This document shows positions 7,583-15,761 of a DNA stretch of 64,000 nt, one piece after another; within the stretch, counting starts at the first letter, position 1; each line of letters opens with the position of its first letter. The DNA is taken from positions 3,665 to 67,664 of the forward strand of contig JAVEQK010000017.1 in NCBI GenBank assembly GCA_034007705.1, in the 5' to 3' direction. Below the pieces are notes generated by a model. It searched no databases. It worked only from the letters and a program-made list of their open reading frames with translations, and was not told the origin of the DNA. The position numbers and the translations under genes are program-made. This DNA is from UBA10518 sp022837185. GTDB lineage: Bacteria > Desulfobacterota > Desulfobulbia > Desulfobulbales > Desulfobulbaceae.

Positions 7583-9796
7583 TCAGCTATCAAGGGGGAG
7601 CTCAACGATAAATACCGCTCCCCGTGGGTGGTTGTCCCGCACCCGGATGGAGCCGTTGTGCTCCGTGACGATGGTCCGGGCGATGGCCAGCCCCAGACCG
7701 GTGCCCGATTTCTTGGTGGAGAAGTAGGGCTCGAAAAGACGGAGTTTGATATTGTCCTGGATGCCCGGGCCGGTATCGGCAAGCTCCATGACCACGGTAT
7801 GTTCCGCTGTGTTGATATACAGGGAGAGGGTGATCTCCCCGCCCTCGGGGAGCACCGAAACCGCGTTGTCGAGCAGGTTGATGAGAATGCGCTTTATCTG
7901 GACCGGATCAAAGGAGAAGTCGGGGACGGGCTCCCGGCAGTCCAGGGTGAAGACGATGTGCTTGTGGGCTTCCCGGTAGAGGATGAAAATGTCCTCGGCG
8001 ATGGAGACGAGATTGCTTGTTTTTTTCTTTACCTGGGGCATGCGGGCGAAATCGGAGAATTCACTGACCAGCCGCTTGATTTCCTCGACCTGGTTGACGA
8101 TGGTGGTGGTGCACTGGTCAAAAACATCCCGATCTTCGGTGATCTTGTCGAGGTACCGTTTTCGCAGGCGCTGGGCGGAAAGCTGGATGGGAGTGAGGGG
8201 ATTCTTGATCTCATGGGCGATGCGCCGGGCGACTTCCTGCCAGGCGGCGAGCCGCTGGGCCTTTTCCAGTTTCGTCAGGTTGTCGAAGACAATGACATAG
8301 CCGATATGGCGCGATTCATCCATCAGCCGGGTGATGTTCACCAGCAGGGAAAAGGTCTCACCCTTGCGGATGGTCAGCCGCAGGTGGCGTTCGATGGTTT
8401 GTTTTCCGGATTCATGCAGCTCCTTGAAAAAACCGCTGAGGATGGCGACGTGGGGCCGGCTGAGGACGTCGTGAAAATCCTTGTTGAGAAAATCGGCCGG
8501 GTTGATGCGCAGCAACTCCTCGGCAAATTTATTGATCGTGGTGATTTCATTGTGTTCATTGATGGCGATGACGCCGGCCGTGACATTCCTGAGCAGGGTT
8601 TCCATGTAGTGGCGGCGCTGTTCGGAGATGATATTGCTCTGCTTGAGGGCTTCATGGGCTTCGGCGAGGTTTCTGTTGCTGGCGGACAGGTCGGCGGTCA
8701 TGCGGTTGAAGGAGTCGACCAGCAGTCCCATTTCATCGTCCGATTCCTTTTCCAGTTGAAAATCGAGTTCGCCCTCGGCGACCCGGCGCGTCGCGTCCGC
8801 AAGCTTCTTGATTGGTCCTGTGAGTCCGTGGGCGATGTAAAATCCGAACCAGATCGCCCCGAAAAGGATGAGCAGGGTGATGATGATCAGCATGATGATG
8901 AGGCTGAGCTTGATCGGGGCCTTGAGCATCACCAGCTGGCGGTAGTCGTTGATGCCGTCGGATATCGATTTCATCCGGACAAGCTGTTCCGAGGGGATAA
9001 GAACCGAAGTGATCAGGAAGTAGCTGTCCTGCCCATTCTTGCCAAGAACGGGGGCAATGGAACGGACAAGTTCGCCGACCCCGGTGTCCTGGGTGATGGT
9101 TTCCGGCCGCCCTTTATCTCTGGCCAGGCGCAGGGCCTCGGTGGGAACGTCGGGCAGGGCGACGGTAAGGAGGCGGTCCCCCCGCAGCGAAACAACCTCC
9201 TGTGGGGTACTGTCCATCAGGGTCAGGGCATCGGGAGAACCGGGAGGCGGATCTTTGACGATCTTGGCAAAGAAGTGTTCCACGGTCACCGGGTTCAAAT
9301 ACCTTCTGTTCTCCTCCATGGCAGTGCCGATGCGCATGCCGATATTTTCCGCCTCCAGTTCGGTTTCGTGATAGACAGTCTGGGCAAGTTTGAGGGAGGA
9401 CTGCAGGGAATCCTCGACATTGGTGTTGAACCAGTAGTCCATGGAAGTGGAGACAAAACTCAGGGCGATGATGAACAACAGCGCCGTGGGCACGAAGGAG
9501 AGGGAAATGAAGGAAACGACCAGCCGGGTGCGCAGCTTGCTGCCGATGATCTTATGCCTGCGTTCGAATATGAGCTCGACCAGGTTGCGCAGCACAAGAT
9601 AGAGCATGAGCAGGAGCAGCAGGCCGTTGATGTTGATAAGGGCAAAGATGAGAATCGTGCTGCTGAGGGGAAGGGTGAAGGTGCCTTTGAGCAGGTACCG
9701 CTGCAGGAGGGCGAAAACGGGTATCAGTACACAGCAGAAAATAATGACATAGCGGATGTACTGTCTTTTTTTCTGGCGCTGCTGGGGAGTAAGCAT
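7583..9796 (-). CDS. ntrY: NtrY-like membrane sensor histidine kinase
   Basis: 737-aa sensor with N-terminal membrane segments (IIFCCVLIPVFALL, then LININGLLLLLMLYLVL and LLFIIALSFV), a periplasmic sensing region (~140-300), another membrane helix (LSLIIMLIIITLLILFG), a HAMP linker, a PAS domain (~400-500), a HisKA dimerisation domain with phospho-accepting His in RRIAHEIKNPLTPIQL, and an ATPase domain with N-box INLLDNAV and G-boxes DTGPGI and GTGLGLAI. The preferred start is ATG 9796, five bases after the DUF4390 stop. A GTG at 9847 would overlap that gene and has no ribosome-binding site. Partner of ntrX just downstream; the signal is unknown. Confidence 0.92.
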   Translation of the reverse strand: MLTPQQRQKKRQYIRYVIIFCCVLIPVFALLQRYLLKGTFTLPLSSTILIFALININGLLLLLMLYLVLRNLVELIFERRHKIIGSKLRTRLVVSFISLSFVPTALLFIIALSFVSTSMDYWFNTNVEDSLQSSLKLAQTVYHETELEAENIGMRIGTAMEENRRYLNPVTVEHFFAKIVKDPPPGSPDALTLMDSTPQEVVSLRGDRLLTVALPDVPTEALRLARDKGRPETITQDTGVGELVRSIAPVLGKNGQDSYFLITSVLIPSEQLVRMKSISDGINDYRQLVMLKAPIKLSLIIMLIIITLLILFGAIWFGFYIAHGLTGPIKKLADATRRVAEGELDFQLEKESDDEMGLLVDSFNRMTADLSASNRNLAEAHEALKQSNIISEQRRHYMETLLRNVTAGVIAINEHNEITTINKFAEELLRINPADFLNKDFHDVLSRPHVAILSGFFKELHESGKQTIERHLRLTIRKGETFSLLVNITRLMDESRHIGYVIVFDNLTKLEKAQRLAAWQEVARRIAHEIKNPLTPIQLSAQRLRKRYLDKITEDRDVFDQCTTTIVNQVEEIKRLVSEFSDFARMPQVKKKTSNLVSIAEDIFILYREAHKHIVFTLDCREPVPDFSFDPVQIKRILINLLDNAVSVLPEGGEITLSLYINTAEHTVVMELADTGPGIQDNIKLRLFEPYFSTKKSGTGLGLAIARTIVTEHNGSIRVRDNHPRGAVFIVELPLDS

Positions 9797-9801
9797 ACCG
9801 A

Positions 9802-10374
9802 TCAGTAGGTGAATTCTATGGTTCTCCAGTCGGTCTCGAAATTCCACAGGGAAATAAAGGGGACAATGTAGTGCAGGTTCAGGGGCAGGGTTTTTTCGGC
9901 CAGGACCGCCTTGACGTGCAGGGCGTACGGCTTGTCGGGCTCGAGTTCGGCGAGGGGTATGATCTTGATGCCGTTCAGCTCCGCCATCACCTCCATGGCC
10001 CTATCGATGGAATCCGTCACCATCGCCCCGGTGGTCCGTTCCGACAGGGACACCGAGTATCTCTGCTTGATGGGGTCATAGGCGAGTGTATGGTGTATGG
10101 TCATTTCCCCCAGGGTTGAATCAGGCCAGTTTTTATTTATTTTTTCCAGTTTGACCAGAAAGGTAAAGGTGACGGGGATGCCGTTTTGCACGCCTTTGAT
10201 CATATCGGCCATGAAACTGTTTTGTATTGTACAGAAAAGCAGCAGGTCCGTCTGGGACGATGTGAGGAGGATGTCCGCCAGATACGGCTTTTCGTCCTTT
10301 GCCCAGGCAGAGGAGGGCAGGGCGGAAAAGAGGAAGAGGAGGATAATGAGTATGACCGGGGGGTACGATTTCAT
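9802..10374 (-). CDS. DUF4390 exported protein of the ntrYX cluster
   Basis: 190-aa protein beginning with a classical signal peptide (MKSYPPVILIILLFLFSALP, then SSAWA cleavage region). The mature part is a compact beta-rich domain typical of DUF4390. I chose ATG 10374 because it opens directly on the signal peptide; upstream ATGs at 10425 and 10530 would add a low-complexity tail and lack ribosome-binding sites. It sits immediately before ntrY, five bases between stop and start. This order recurs in deltaproteobacteria as far as I know, so it may act as a periplasmic input to the kinase. That role is inference. Confidence 0.82.
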   Translation of the reverse strand: MKSYPPVILIILLFLFSALPSSAWAKDEKPYLADILLTSSQTDLLLFCTIQNSFMADMIKGVQNGIPVTFTFLVKLEKINKNWPDSTLGEMTIHHTLAYDPIKQRYSVSLSERTTGAMVTDSIDRAMEVMAELNGIKIIPLAELEPDKPYALHVKAVLAEKTLPLNLHYIVPFISLWNFETDWRTIEFTY

Positions 10375-10537
10375 ATATTGATGAGCCGTTGTCTGAACGG
10401 AAATGCCTGAATGCGACAAATTCATATTTTTACCCGAAATATTCCCCTTTGTCCACACAATCAAGCAGCCGGCCGATGCGGGAGCGGGCGGGGCGGGCCC
10501 GGCTCCAACCGCTGGGCGGGAAAAGAACATTCCATGT

Positions 10538-10566
10538 TTGACAGGGGGTCCGACTGTTTTTATAGT
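10538..10566 (+). promoter_or_regulatory. putative sigma-70 promoter for rmlBC
   Basis: TTGACA at 10538-10543, a 17-bp spacer and TATAGT at 10561-10566 make a near-consensus promoter. It would start RNA near 10573, leaving a leader of about 130 bases that contains the 30-bp palindrome at 10633-10662. Confidence 0.65.
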
Positions 10567-10632
10567 ACCTTGCCTTCGGCATGGGCGGCAAGGCCTCCGG
10601 GGGACCGGAACGCAACGGCTCCAAGCCGGGTG

Positions 10633-10662
10633 GGGCGGATATCCCGCGCGGGATATCCGCCC
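10633..10662. repeat. 30-bp perfect palindrome in the rmlB leader
   Basis: Fifteen bases (GGGCGGATATCCCGC) are followed directly by their exact reverse complement, with no loop base. As RNA it forms a very stable hairpin about 40 bases before the rmlB start; as DNA it is a two-fold symmetric site. There is no T-run behind it, so it is not a standard terminator. It could be an operator, an RNA-processing or attenuation hairpin, or a REP-like element. Confidence 0.8.
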
Positions 10663-10703
10663 GGAACAACATGAAGCAAAGAAAAAACAGGTGGAAGAGA
10701 GGA

Positions 10704-11810
10704 ATGCAGAGAACAGTTCTGGTTACCGGCGGCTGCGGTTTCATAGGGGTGAATTTTGTCCGGCTCCTTCTCGGGACGCGGGAGCGGTGGCGGGTGATCA
10801 ATCTCGACAAGCTCACCTATGCCGGCAATCTCGCCAGTCTGGCGGATGTGGCGGAGACCCCCGGGTATCATTTCGTCAAGGGGGATATCTGCGATCAGGA
10901 TCTGATCGACGCACTTTTTGACCGCTACAGATTCGATACCGTCGTCCATTTTGCCGCCGAGTCCCATGTCGATCGCTCCATCGCCGGTCCGGCCGAATTT
11001 ATCCGCACCAATATTGTCGGAACCTACACCCTGCTCGAAGCGGCCAGGAAGCACTGGATCGAAGCCGGCCCCCCCGGCCGGGCGGACAGTTGCCGTTTCC
11101 TGCATGTCAGCACCGACGAGGTGTTCGGCTCCCTGGGCGACACGGGATATTTCACCGAATCGACCCGCTACGATCCCCGGTCGCCCTATTCGGCCAGCAA
11201 GGCCTCTTCCGACCACCTGGCCCGGGCATATTATCATACCTACGGCCTGCCGGTGCTGATTACCAACTGTTCGAATAATTACGGTCCCTACCAGTTTCCC
11301 GAGAAGCTGATACCGCTGATCATCAATAACGGCCTGCACGGCAGGGAGCTCCCCGTGTACGGGGACGGCGGCAATGTGCGTGACTGGCTGTACGTTCTGG
11401 ATCATTGCGAGGCCATATTGCAGGTTGTGGAGCACGGGCGGCCGGGAGAATCGTATAATATCGGCGGCCGCAACGAAAAGAAGAACCTGGAGGTCGTCGG
11501 TCTGCTCTGTGATATTCTTGACCGGAAGGCGGGTCTGCTGCCGTCCGCCCGGCCCCGCCGGTCGCTGATCACCTTTGTCCGGGACAGGCCCGGGCATGAC
11601 CGCCGCTACGCCATTGATGCCGGGAAAATCGCCGCCGAACTCGGCTGGTCACCGAAAGTGACGTTTGAGCAGGGCATGGAACAGACCGTCGACTGGTATC
11701 TCGCCAACCGGGAGTGGCTTGCTGCGGTTATCGACGGTTCCTACCAGGAGTACTACCGGCGCATGTACGGCGGCCGGGACGAACTGCAGGGACAAAGGAG
11801 ACAACAATGA
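10704..11810 (+). CDS. rmlB: dTDP-glucose 4,6-dehydratase
   Basis: Converts dTDP-glucose to dTDP-4-keto-6-deoxyglucose, second step to dTDP-rhamnose and other deoxysugars for surface polysaccharide. The 368-aa short-chain dehydrogenase-type protein has the NAD-binding GGCGFIG motif at its N-terminus, the HFAAESHVDRS block, the STDEVFGSLG segment and the catalytic Tyr/Lys in SPYSASKASSDH. ATG 10704 has an AGAGAGGA ribosome-binding site; an upstream in-frame ATG at 10581 would add 41 residues encoded by the leader palindrome region and is rejected. It overlaps rmlC by an ATGA junction. No rmlA or rmlD is visible here. Confidence 0.96.
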   Translation: MQRTVLVTGGCGFIGVNFVRLLLGTRERWRVINLDKLTYAGNLASLADVAETPGYHFVKGDICDQDLIDALFDRYRFDTVVHFAAESHVDRSIAGPAEFIRTNIVGTYTLLEAARKHWIEAGPPGRADSCRFLHVSTDEVFGSLGDTGYFTESTRYDPRSPYSASKASSDHLARAYYHTYGLPVLITNCSNNYGPYQFPEKLIPLIINNGLHGRELPVYGDGGNVRDWLYVLDHCEAILQVVEHGRPGESYNIGGRNEKKNLEVVGLLCDILDRKAGLLPSARPRRSLITFVRDRPGHDRRYAIDAGKIAAELGWSPKVTFEQGMEQTVDWYLANREWLAAVIDGSYQEYYRRMYGGRDELQGQRRQQ

Positions 11811-12346
11811 AGGTAATTGCCACCAACATTCCGGACGCGCTGATCATCGAGCCCAGGGTTTTCACCGACGAGCGCGGTTTTTTCTTCGAGAGCTTCAACC
11901 AGCGGCGGTGGGAGGAGCTGGCCGGATTCAGCCCCAATTTCGTCCAGCACAATCATTCCCGGTCGGTGCGCAATGTCCTGCGCGGGCTGCACTACCAGGT
12001 GAGTTGTCCCCAGGGCAAGCTGGTCCGGGTGCTGCGGGGCGAAGTCTACGATGTGGCCGTGGACATCCGCAGGGGATCACCCACCTTCGGGCAATGGACC
12101 GGGGTCCGCCTGTCCGAGGAGAACAAGCTCCAGTTCTGGATACCCGAGGGATTTGCCCACGGTTTTCTCGTTCTCTCCGATGTCGCCGACCTCTTCTATC
12201 TGGCAACGGAGTTCTATGCGCCGGAGCACGAACGCGCCATCGTCTGGAACGACCCGGACCTGCACATCGACTGGCCGCTGGCCGGGGAGCCGATTCTCTC
12301 GGTCAAGGACCGCCAGGCCCTGCGTTTCCGGGAAGCGGAAATATGA
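11807..12346 (+). CDS. rmlC: dTDP-4-dehydrorhamnose 3,5-epimerase
   Basis: Epimerises dTDP-4-keto-6-deoxyglucose at C3 and C5 on the way to dTDP-L-rhamnose. The 179-aa cupin shows the family signatures DERGFFFESFN, HNHSRSVRNVLRGLHYQ (including the catalytic His region), GEVYDVAVDIRRGSPTFG, and the FAHGFLVLS and NDPDLHIDWP blocks; length is normal. Its ATG shares bases with the rmlB stop (ATGA), so the two are translationally coupled; the AAAGGAG ribosome-binding site lies inside the end of rmlB. Confidence 0.97.
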   Translation: MKVIATNIPDALIIEPRVFTDERGFFFESFNQRRWEELAGFSPNFVQHNHSRSVRNVLRGLHYQVSCPQGKLVRVLRGEVYDVAVDIRRGSPTFGQWTGVRLSEENKLQFWIPEGFAHGFLVLSDVADLFYLATEFYAPEHERAIVWNDPDLHIDWPLAGEPILSVKDRQALRFREAEI

Positions 12347-12460
12347 TGTGACCGGACCGGGAGGCTCGCGGCCGTCCTTTATCGAAAGAGGCGGGAGATG
12401 CGGCGACCGGGGTGTTCCTCCCCGGCGCGGCGTCATTCCTCCGCGCCCGGCCGGGGAGGT

Positions 12461-13890
12461 TCAATCCTTGGTGGTATGGCAGGCAAAGCAGCCGCTGGGC
12501 GAGGTGGTGCCGCCGCCGGCAACCATGGTGGTGTAGTCCCACCTGAGCATGTCGTCATAGGGACCGGCGTGGGAATAGTGGCAGGAGAGGCACATCACCG
12601 CGTCGGCGCCGGGGCTGACCACGCTGCTCGGCCCGCTGAGGCCGCCAACCGACGTCCGGGCGACGGGCGAATCGAGGTCATAGACGNNNNNNNNNNNNNN
12701 NNNNNNNNNNNNNNNNNNNNNNNNNNNNNNNNNNNNNNNNNNNNNNNNNNNNNNNNNNNNNNNNNNNNNNNNNNNNNNNNNNNNNNGGGACCGGCGTGGG
12801 AATAGTGGCAGGAGAGGCACATCACCGCGTCGGCGCCGGGGCTGACCACGCTGCTCGGCCCGCTGAGGCCGCCAACCGACGTCCGGGCGACGGGCGAATC
12901 GAGGTCATAGACGGTGTAGTCCAGGTATTCATCCCGGCTGGGGATGGTCAGGTCGGTGGGATGGCGGATGAACGGGGCGATTTCATCCACGCCTATGCCG
13001 CTGTCAGATGCAGTTCCCAGGGTATGAAAGTTGCCGTGACAGGTGGCGCAGTACTGGCTGATGGTGCCGTCCGGCGGCCGGACATCGTTGTTTGGCCCGG
13101 AATGGCAGGAGGTCAGACCGCCGCCGCAGCCCAACTGAACCGGGGCAGCCAGGGCGAAGTATTCGTTATGGTCTCCGGGGGACCTGGTTGCCTGCCAGTC
13201 CGGGTCTTCATACCCCTTGACCCCGACCAGGAAGCGGAAGCCATGGCCGGGCCGGTTTTCATCCGGAGTGGGATCGACGGTGCCGGAGACATTATCGTGA
13301 TGGGCGCCCTTGATTCCGCCCAAGGTGTAATCTCCCGGACCTCTGTGGGTCCGGTTGCCGTGGCAGCCGCCGAGATTTTCAATGCCGGGGTCGCCGGCGC
13401 AGGACAACCTGTCAGTCCTAATATTTGCGGCATGATTTTGTTCAGGAGGACCGGATATAATGAAGCCGGGGGGATAATACAGGGTCATGTCTTCCCCGGT
13501 CAAAGCGAGGATGTTATGACCTTTTGCATCCGTGCTGGTGCTGATGTACCAGAAATTGCCGCCGGCGAGATCGCCGGAAGGGTCGTCATGGAACACCTGG
13601 GGGAAGCGGTTTCCGCCGGAGGCGACGATATTGGTGGCGCCTGCCCCCTGGGCATGGCAGCCCAGGCAGGAGGCCCTCAGCAGCTGACCATGGAGCTCCC
13701 CGGGGGTGTCCCAGGGATTTTCCAGGGTCATGGCCAGGTTGTCCTGGCTGTTGTGCATGGTATGGCAGTTGGAGCACAGCCCCAGGATCTGGGCCGCGCT
13801 CATGCCCGGGACGGCAAGCAGGGCGGCGATGACGGCTAAGCGCCACACGGCGGCCTGGAATTTTTCATAATCAGCTCTGCAGATCGACAT
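12461..13890 (-). CDS. exported multiheme c-type cytochrome (spans assembly gap)
   Basis: Merging the two 127-bp copies around the gap joins both open frames into one ~400-aa protein ending at 12461. ATG 13890 has a GGGAGGGGGG ribosome-binding site and opens a signal peptide (VWRLAVIAALLAVPGMSAAQ). Five standard heme sites are visible: CSNCH, CLGCH, CATCH, CLSCH and CFACH. Two further Cys...CH pairs have longer spacing: one in LSC-x11-CHGNR and one in CGGGLTSCH. If both bind heme the protein is a heptaheme. The CSNCHTMHNSQ opening resembles periplasmic or outer-surface cytochromes of metal- and sulfur-reducing Desulfobacterota. It probably carries electrons in the periplasm; partners are unknown, and NhaD upstream is not an obvious one. 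Confidence 0.85.
12560..12686. repeat. 127-bp duplicate flanking assembly gap 1, left copy
   Basis: Identical base for base to 12787-12913. Encodes the same piece of the cytochrome (the CLSCH heme-site region) as the right copy. The copy length of exactly 127 on both sides of a 100-N run indicates unmerged contig ends sharing one k-mer, not a biological duplication. Confidence 0.9.
12687..12786. other. assembly gap, exactly 100 N
   Basis: A 100-N spacer of arbitrary length. Its flanks are identical 127-bp sequences, so the true sequence most likely continues directly from 12913 (copy 2) to 12559, with no missing bases. Confidence 0.95.
12787..12913. repeat. 127-bp duplicate flanking assembly gap 1, right copy
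   Basis: Exact copy of 12560-12686. In this copy the sequence is in frame with the N-terminal part of the cytochrome gene. Confidence 0.9.
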
Positions 13891-13918
13891 TTCCCCCCTC
13901 CCAGTCAGCATCGTGCAC

Positions 13919-13951
13919 ATAATTATTGTCCAATTCCGTGAAATAATTATA
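13919..13951 (-). promoter_or_regulatory. AT-rich inverted repeat over a putative cytochrome promoter
   Basis: ATAATTATT (13919-13927) and its exact complement AATAATTAT (13942-13950) face each other 14 bp apart, in a locally AT-rich patch of an otherwise GC-rich region. Read on the minus strand, TATAAT (13951-13946) is a perfect -10 for the cytochrome gene and overlaps the distal arm. No good -35 is seen, as would suit an activator-dependent promoter. The regulator is unknown. Confidence 0.45.
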
Positions 13952-14041
13952 CCCGCTGTCCGATTGTTCTCATATAAAAAAAGGCATTCCGGTCAATTTT
14001 TTTGTGCTGCGCCGGGACGGGGCGCGGCAAACCGGCTGCCC

Positions 14042-14057
14042 CTGCCGGCGCCGGCAG
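14042..14057 (-). terminator. GC-rich palindrome after nhaD, possible terminator
   Basis: CTGCCGGCGCCGGCAG is a perfect 16-bp palindrome, extendable with outer GGCTGCC/GGCAGCC pairing. It lies 27 bases beyond the nhaD stop. There is no strong T-run, so any termination would be weak or Rho-assisted. Confidence 0.35.
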
Positions 14058-14083
14058 CCTCCAACCGTGTGCTCCGTTCTCCG

Positions 14084-15526
14084 TCAGTAGATGGCAAACC
14101 ACCTGGCGTTGACCAGGAAGTGCGCATAAATGGACGCGGCGTAGCCCACGGCGATGATCGGGGTCCACTTCAGGTGGCCGAAGAAGGTGTAGTGGCCCTT
14201 TGACTGCCCCATGAGGGCGACGCCGGCGGCCGAGCCGATGGACAGCATGCTGCCCCCGACCCCGGCGGTGAGGGTGCACAGCAGCCACTGTCCCTGCGAC
14301 ATCTCCGGCATCATGGTGAGGACGGCGAACATGACCGGAATATTGTCGACAATGGCCGAGAGGATGCCGACCATGATGTTGGCGGGCGTATGTCCCCAGC
14401 CCTCGTACATGACCTGGGATACGGAGCCCAGATAGCCGATGAAGCCCAGGCCGCCGACGCAGAGGATGACGCCGTAGAAGAACATCAGGGTGTCCCACTC
14501 GGCCCGGGCGATGTTGCGGAAGACGTCGAAGGCAACGGGATCGCCGAGCATTTCCTCCGCCTTTTCCGGGTCATATTCGACGCCCGGGGGGGCGTATTTG
14601 CGGTGGGTGCTTTTCAGATAGTAGCCGAAGACCTTGAGATAGCCCAGTCCGGTCATCATGCCGACCATGGGCGGCAGATCCAGAAAGTTGTGGAAACAGA
14701 CCGCGGTGGCGATGGTCAGGAGAAACAGCCCCATGACGATCCAGGCGCCCCTTTTCATTTGCACCATGACCTCGCAGGTCGCCGGACTGGTCCTGGGTAT
14801 GGCAAAACTCATGACAAAGGCGGGGATGATCCAGTTCACCAGGGAGGGGATGAAAAGGACAAAGAAGTCCTGAAAGGCGACAAGCTGCTTCTGCCAGACC
14901 ATCAGGGTCGTGATGTCGCCGAAGGGGCTGAAGGCGCCGCCGGCATTGGCGGCGACCACGATGTTGATGCAGGCCAGTCCGATAAACCCGGGCTGATCCT
15001 TGCCCAGAGCCATGACCACGGCGCACATCAGCAGGGCGGTGGTCAGGTTGTCGGCAATGGGAGAGATGAAGAAGGACAGTACACCGGTCATCCAGAAGAG
15101 CTTGCGGTAGGACATGCCGGAACAGACCAGCCTGGCCCGCAGGGTTTCAAAGATCTGCCGTTCCTCCATGGCATTGATGTAGGTCATTGCCACCAGGAGA
15201 AAAAGGAACAGTTCGGCATACTCGAGAATGTTGTGGCGGATCGCCACTTCGACCACGTCCGGGATGTTGTTGGTGGCGTATGTCCAGGCAATCAGGCCCC
15301 AGATTATTCCCGCCGCCAGTATGACGGGCTTGGATTTGCGCATGTGGGTGAACTCTTCCATCATGACGAAGAGGTAGGCGAGGATAAAAACACCGAGGCC
15401 GAAGTAGCCGACCATGTGCCTTGTCAGGTCCAGGGTCTGTCCGGCATCAGCCGCCGCCTGGCTGAAGCCGGACATGGCCAGCACCAGGAAAAGCGTCAAC
15501 GGGCATGATTTGAGAAAGGATGTCAT
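14084..15526 (-). CDS. nhaD: NhaD-type Na+/H+ antiporter
   Basis: 480-aa inner-membrane protein with about 12 hydrophobic helices after a cleavable-looking N-terminus (FLVLAMSGFSQAAADA). Family marks of NhaD include the EYAELFLFLLVAMTYINAMEER segment, the SPIADNLTTALLMCAVVMAL segment and AANAGGAFSPFGDITTLMVW. By family it exchanges sodium for protons and supports salt and alkali tolerance. ATG 15526 is preceded by AAGGAGG. Upstream is a 235-bp AT-rich spacer that could hold its promoter. It lies between two unrelated genes and looks monocistronic. An arsenite or organic-anion substrate is an unlikely alternative in this IT-superfamily fold. Confidence 0.9.
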   Translation of the reverse strand: MTSFLKSCPLTLFLVLAMSGFSQAAADAGQTLDLTRHMVGYFGLGVFILAYLFVMMEEFTHMRKSKPVILAAGIIWGLIAWTYATNNIPDVVEVAIRHNILEYAELFLFLLVAMTYINAMEERQIFETLRARLVCSGMSYRKLFWMTGVLSFFISPIADNLTTALLMCAVVMALGKDQPGFIGLACINIVVAANAGGAFSPFGDITTLMVWQKQLVAFQDFFVLFIPSLVNWIIPAFVMSFAIPRTSPATCEVMVQMKRGAWIVMGLFLLTIATAVCFHNFLDLPPMVGMMTGLGYLKVFGYYLKSTHRKYAPPGVEYDPEKAEEMLGDPVAFDVFRNIARAEWDTLMFFYGVILCVGGLGFIGYLGSVSQVMYEGWGHTPANIMVGILSAIVDNIPVMFAVLTMMPEMSQGQWLLCTLTAGVGGSMLSIGSAAGVALMGQSKGHYTFFGHLKWTPIIAVGYAASIYAHFLVNARWFAIY

Positions 15527-15761
15527 AGGGGCATTCCTCCTTGAAGAAAAGTCACATTATCGGTCGGTTGCTTGAGGGTACCGGTTAATCAGCATCAGGT
15601 CGCCGATTCAGGTAATGAATACTGCAGATATCTGTCGATTTTACCTGGCAGATTGATGCGGAAAATGAATCCAATTCATTGTAGCAAAGGGGAGAAAAAT
15701 TACACTATTTTTCGGAAAAATCGGAATTTTTGAGTGGTTTCAAGGCGTAACGGATAAATCC

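Larger units (their letters stand above)
10375..10703. other. 329-bp divergent spacer between DUF4390 and rmlB
   Basis: Holds a near-consensus plus-strand promoter (10538-10566), a CCTTGCC/GGCAAGG hairpin (10568-10593) and a 30-bp perfect palindrome (10633-10662), all upstream of rmlB. Open frames that run through it extend real genes at their 5' ends but show no protein features of their own. Confidence 0.6.

Noticed and set aside
7628..9808. 726-aa plus-strand open frame opposite ntrY
   Set aside because: ntrY on the minus strand has complete kinase motifs; the plus frame is Gly/Asp/Val-rich shadow without motifs.
12595..12820. Apparent duplication of a cytochrome heme segment
   Set aside because: The repeat is exactly 127 bp on both sides of a 100-N gap, which is better explained by an unmerged contig overlap than by gene duplication.
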